Shown here: positions 6,372-8,815 of the stretch, in pieces
How positions within the stretch are numbered: position 1 is the first letter of the stretch
Layout: every line of letters begins with the position of its first letter
Assembly (NCBI GenBank): GCA_012521455.1
Contig: JAAYMJ010000369.1
Coordinates: 1-8,815, forward strand
Source: Clostridiaceae bacterium
GTDB taxonomy: Bacteria > Bacillota > Clostridia > UMGS1883 > JAAYMJ01
Direction of reading: 5' to 3'
DNA: 8,815 bases
Notes under the pieces: generated by a model
What the model was told of the DNA's origin: nothing
Seen by the model: only the letters and a program-made list of their open reading frames with translations
Database searches by the model: none
Translations under genes and position numbers: made by a program

Positions 6372-6387
6372 CCCATCAAAGTGAGGT
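6366..6387 (-). repeat. Alternative hairpin competing with riboswitch helix P1
   Basis: On the plus strand ACCTCAC (6366-6372) and GTGAGGT (6381-6387) form a perfect 7-bp hairpin with an 8-base loop. The downstream arm in the RNA is the same segment that forms the 5' strand of P1 (6364-6371), so hairpin and aptamer P1 cannot coexist. Confidence 0.6.
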
Positions 6388-6409
6388 TATATTAAGTTTT
6401 ATATGTATC

Positions 6410-6439
6410 AGTTTACAATATTAAAGCAGTGTCTGTCAA
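6410..6439 (-). promoter_or_regulatory. Promoter of the lysine transporter operon
   Basis: On the minus strand a perfect TTGACA (plus 6434-6439) is followed after 18 bases by TAAACT (6410-6415), preceded by TTG. Transcription would start near 6402, just before the aptamer. The remaining gap up to 6679 is AT-rich. It holds an 11-bp direct repeat CCAAAAATTTT (6580-6590 and 6610-6620, spaced 30 bases) and no convincing gene or terminator. Confidence 0.65.
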
Positions 6440-6679
6440 CCTAATTATGAAATTTTTCGCTAGTATTATTAGGAATTTTATAAACTTTGTCAAAAAAGTC
6501 AAGTTTTCGACGGAAAAATTAAAAGGGGGAAGGAAAGATTTATAAATTGCAATATTATAATAATTTCTTAAATCCAAAACCAAAAATTTTAGGAATTCTT
6601 TTGTTTTGTCCAAAAATTTTCCAGCGATTTGGCGCGTTTATAAAAAATCAAACAAGGCCAGGGCTGAAAAGGCTAAAAA

Positions 6680-7354
6680 TTAATGCCTTAACCCAAAAAG
6701 CTTATTTAGCCGCAAGGATTCCGCGACGGCGCAGTATTTGTCGGCCATGCATAAAATAAACGCCTCTTTGCTTTTTGGCACCTTTATGATGTTTAGCGGC
6801 CACATATGGCTTTTTATTGCCTCTTGCTGTTTTTTTGAAATGTTAAAATATTTTTTCGCGTTTTCGCTGGCGATTTCAGGGTGGATAAAACCGTGCAATT
6901 TGCCATAAGGGTTTTGGGTGTGCCAGTCATAAAGGTAAAAATCATGAAGCAAGGCCGCCTCTATTAATTCCTTTTCGTCGGCTTTTAAGTTTAATTTTTC
7001 ATTTATCAAAAAACAAACCCATGAAACGTTCACAGCATGCCCTAAGGTGGTGGTGTTCCCATGCTGGAAAAACTCATCCATCTTTTTTACAACGTCATCA
7101 TTACAATACCCGTTTATGATTTCTAAAAATTCCTTTTCGCGGATTTTTTTTAAATCCTCATTTTTTGCGCCTTCCACGAATGATGTAACCATTGGGTAGT
7201 CTGAAGCTAAGGCTATGACAAAGGCGTATAGCAAAAATAAAAGCCAGTTTATATGGTTAAGAAGGCCCGCCTTTATTAAAACAAAGGTTAAAAAACCAAA
7301 TATAAGCCTGAAATCTACTTTTTTAAAGCGAACCCTCATTGACAAACTTTTCAA
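6680..7354 (-). CDS. Membrane-anchored HD-domain phosphohydrolase-like protein
   Basis: The protein is about 224 aa with two parts. The N-terminal third holds two hydrophobic segments (roughly residues 16-32 and 38-52), probably a membrane hairpin or anchor. The rest is an HD domain, a metal-dependent phosphohydrolase fold. In the sequence numbered from the GTG at 7363 the metal ligands are visible as H109 (LGHAV), H140-D141 (LLHDFYLYDWH), H161 (HGFIHPEIA), H186 (KSHMWPL) and D208 (MADKY), so the enzyme looks active. The substrate is unknown. The start is uncertain: TTG 7354 is chosen because GGGGTGAT lies about 6 bases ahead. GTG 7363 overlaps that site, and ATG 7339 has no clear ribosome binding site. 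It has its own promoter and no convincing terminator downstream. Confidence 0.82.
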   Translation of the reverse strand: MKSLSMRVRFKKVDFRLIFGFLTFVLIKAGLLNHINWLLFLLYAFVIALASDYPMVTSFVEGAKNEDLKKIREKEFLEIINGYCNDDVVKKMDEFFQHGNTTTLGHAVNVSWVCFLINEKLNLKADEKELIEAALLHDFYLYDWHTQNPYGKLHGFIHPEIASENAKKYFNISKKQQEAIKSHMWPLNIIKVPKSKEAFILCMADKYCAVAESLRLNKLFGLRH

Positions 7355-7396
7355 AGCAATCACCCCGCTTTTTGATTGCCCGCTTTAGCATAATAA

Positions 7397-7424
7397 ATTA
7401 TAACAAAAATAAATTGGTTTTCAA
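7397..7424 (-). promoter_or_regulatory. Promoter of the HD-domain gene
   Basis: On the minus strand TTGAAA (plus 7419-7424, overlapping the stop codon of the VWA gene) and a consensus TATAAT (7397-7402) are 16 bases apart. No terminator is seen between the two genes, so read-through from the VWA gene is also likely. Confidence 0.6.
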
Positions 7425-8713
7425 GATAAATTTAGCTGTTTTAAAATCACGCCAACCAGTTTTCCCGGAAGGGTTGCCAAATCGTTGCAGGAAACAATAT
7501 TTGGGTAAATCTCTTTTAATGTTTCATAGCAGTCAAAAGAGTCAGGGGCGTCTAATGCAATTGCTATTATATTAGTTCCCCTATTTGAAATTTTTGCTAC
7601 AGCATTATGAGTATCCTTTATAGAAGCCGGCGGGTAATAGTCGTCCGCTTCATGGGCGGGAATTCCGTCGGATATTACAATAATCAGCTTATTTTCGTTA
7701 TTTGTATGATTGTTAATGTACCTTTCAGCCCAAAAAAGTGCAAGGGCGTCACGGTTGTCGCCGTAAGAAGATATTTTAATAAGGTTATATTTTTCTTCAT
7801 CTTTTGCGTAAAAATCAACTAAAATATTTATATCAATTTCAGGATTTTCAAAACGGGCGCGGTGTTCTACAATGGCATGGCATATCCCTTGCCTTTTTAA
7901 AACTTCATGTAAAATCAAGGATGAAACCATGGCGCTTTCCCTGCGTATGCCGCTCATTGAGCCTGAGCCGTCGATTAATAACAAAATGGATAAATCGGGG
8001 ATATCAATGCCTTCTGTGGTTTTATACCAGTATCTCTTTTTGGGGTCCCACAAAAACTTGGAAGAAATTCCCGCGCCGTATAATAGTTTTTCTTCTTTTA
8101 TGGGGGATTTTAAATTCAGTAGCTGTGCGAACTTAGAATTGTAGCTGTTTATGCTAATCTTATAGCGATTATAAATATTCTGATAAGCCCTTTTAAAATT
8201 TATGTTTATCTTTGGCTTTATTTCGTTAATTCTTATTTTATTGTGTATGAAGGAACAGTCAAAGTAATTCCCATAGTATATATTTTTTCTGCCTTCGTAT
8301 TCTATAATTTCATACACTTTCTCCCTATGCTTTGAAAACTCATTGACAATTTTTATAATTTGTACATTATAGTCTTTTCCCTCTTTCGGGCTGTGGCTTA
8401 AATTTGTAAAAAGCCTTGTATTAACTTTTTGAGCCTTCCCTTTGCTCTGAGAATTTTCCAAGGTTTTGCTATCAGCGCTGTGGGTCATAACCCCACCCAA
8501 AATTTTTTCACAAGCATTAAGGTCAATAACATCATCATCGGGGATTAGGGGAAGAATGATTTCAAAAATTTTGCTGCAATACTGATTCCGTTCCATGGGT
8601 GATGGGGCAATGCTTGCTTCTAAGAATAATGGTTTTGTTTTTTCAACATAAGAGGCGATTTCTTCCGCAGGTTCCTCCTGTTTTAAAAAAGGATAAAGCA
8701 AAAAATTAATCAT
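7421..8713 (-). CDS. CobT/NorD-like von Willebrand factor A domain protein, possibly N-terminally truncated
   Basis: A 430-aa soluble protein. The C-terminal half (about 240-430) is a VWA domain with a MIDAS metal site: LLIDGSGSM at 246-253 and VISDGIP at 346-352. The block YGDNRDALALFWAERYI (317-333) resembles the 'NxDGxALxWA' region of CobT and nitric oxide reductase activation proteins. The N-terminal half has a polar linker (about 75-112) and lysine-rich helices. Such proteins usually work with a MoxR-type AAA+ ATPase to insert metals or remodel partners; no such ATPase is in the window. Relatives I recall are about 550-600 aa. Here the ATG at 8713 has no ribosome binding site and an in-frame TAA lies two codons upstream, so the N-terminus may be missing. 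Confidence 0.75.
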   Translation of the reverse strand: MINFLLYPFLKQEEPAEEIASYVEKTKPLFLEASIAPSPMERNQYCSKIFEIILPLIPDDDVIDLNACEKILGGVMTHSADSKTLENSQSKGKAQKVNTRLFTNLSHSPKEGKDYNVQIIKIVNEFSKHREKVYEIIEYEGRKNIYYGNYFDCSFIHNKIRINEIKPKININFKRAYQNIYNRYKISINSYNSKFAQLLNLKSPIKEEKLLYGAGISSKFLWDPKKRYWYKTTEGIDIPDLSILLLIDGSGSMSGIRRESAMVSSLILHEVLKRQGICHAIVEHRARFENPEIDINILVDFYAKDEEKYNLIKISSYGDNRDALALFWAERYINNHTNNENKLIIVISDGIPAHEADDYYPPASIKDTHNAVAKISNRGTNIIAIALDAPDSFDCYETLKEIYPNIVSCNDLATLPGKLVGVILKQLNLS

Positions 8714-8815
8714 AGGTTAATTGTAAAATCAAATTGAACACCTAAAAAAATAGATCCATGGAGGATTCTTTGGTAGAATTAAGTTACCACACAAAACCCT
8801 ACAAAGGAGATCGCA
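8714..8815 (+). other. Non-coding edge with a rightward ribosome binding site; possible left end of an insertion sequence
   Basis: All frames of the minus strand are closed here, so the VWA gene does not continue. On the plus strand AAAGGAG (8804-8810) is followed by ATCGCA at the very edge; if the next bases are TG, an ATG would start at 8815. The TG-initiated stretch from 8723 with TTGAACACC (8733-8741) resembles the ends of IS3-type elements, but no second inverted repeat or transposase is in view. A plain divergent intergenic region is the alternative. Confidence 0.3.

Noticed and set aside
6413..6613. 66-aa minus-strand ORF in the AT-rich gap
   Set aside because: It starts at TTG with no good ribosome binding site, has low-complexity hydrophobic composition, and covers the perfect TTGACA and the -10 of the lysine operon promoter.
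6661..6690. Weak AAGGC/GCCTT hairpin after the HD gene as a terminator
   Set aside because: The stem is only five pairs with a long loop and no solid U run follows.
7804..8144. Two overlapping plus-strand ORFs of 90-110 aa inside the VWA gene
   Set aside because: They are antisense to a clear VWA domain with intact metal-site motifs and lack good ribosome binding sites.

Overview
The window reads as low-GC Firmicutes DNA, most likely from a clostridial relative. The supporting signs are AT-rich intergenic stretches, strong AGGAGG-type ribosome binding sites, TTG and GTG starts, an L-box (lysine) riboswitch, intrinsic terminators after several genes, and protein families common in Clostridia. 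Almost everything is on the minus strand; only the fragment at the left edge and possibly something starting at the right edge read rightwards. I see no tRNA, rRNA or CRISPR array.

Layout from left to right. Positions 1-237 hold the C-terminal end of a plus-strand gene that looks like a family 1 encapsulin shell protein. It converges on a two-gene minus-strand operon through a shared bidirectional terminator (about 241-268). The operon (392-1497) encodes an arginase-like metallohydrolase-type protein of unknown substrate and a YjbQ/UPF0047 protein, behind a readable promoter with a 12-bp palindrome near its predicted transcription start. Next is a 493-501 aa alpha-helical repeat-like protein (1670-3151/3175), of the family often labelled 'limonene hydroxylase' in databases on doubtful grounds. 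Upstream of it, 3191-3492 holds a small gene of about 99 codons that reads well only if two single-base frameshifts are corrected. It has its own promoter, so it is either a pseudogene or carries sequence errors.

Positions 3610-6439 form the best-understood unit: a complete polar amino acid ABC importer (lipoprotein binding protein, permease, ATPase) behind a long leader. That leader contains a well-conserved lysine riboswitch with a visible terminator and a candidate antiterminator, so lysine is the most likely substrate. A hairpin between the binding-protein and permease genes may make expression of the binding protein higher than that of the permease and ATPase.

Further right are a membrane-anchored HD-domain phosphohydrolase-like gene with its own promoter (6680-7354) and a CobT/NorD-like von Willebrand A protein (7421-8713) that may lack its N-terminal part. 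The last 100 bases are non-coding and end in a strong ribosome binding site pointing right. They may be the left end of an insertion sequence, but I cannot prove this.

The most interesting items are the lysine leader with its extra alternative hairpins, the doubly frameshifted small gene, the arginase-like protein with reordered metal motifs, and the encapsulin fragment whose cargo gene would lie outside the window.
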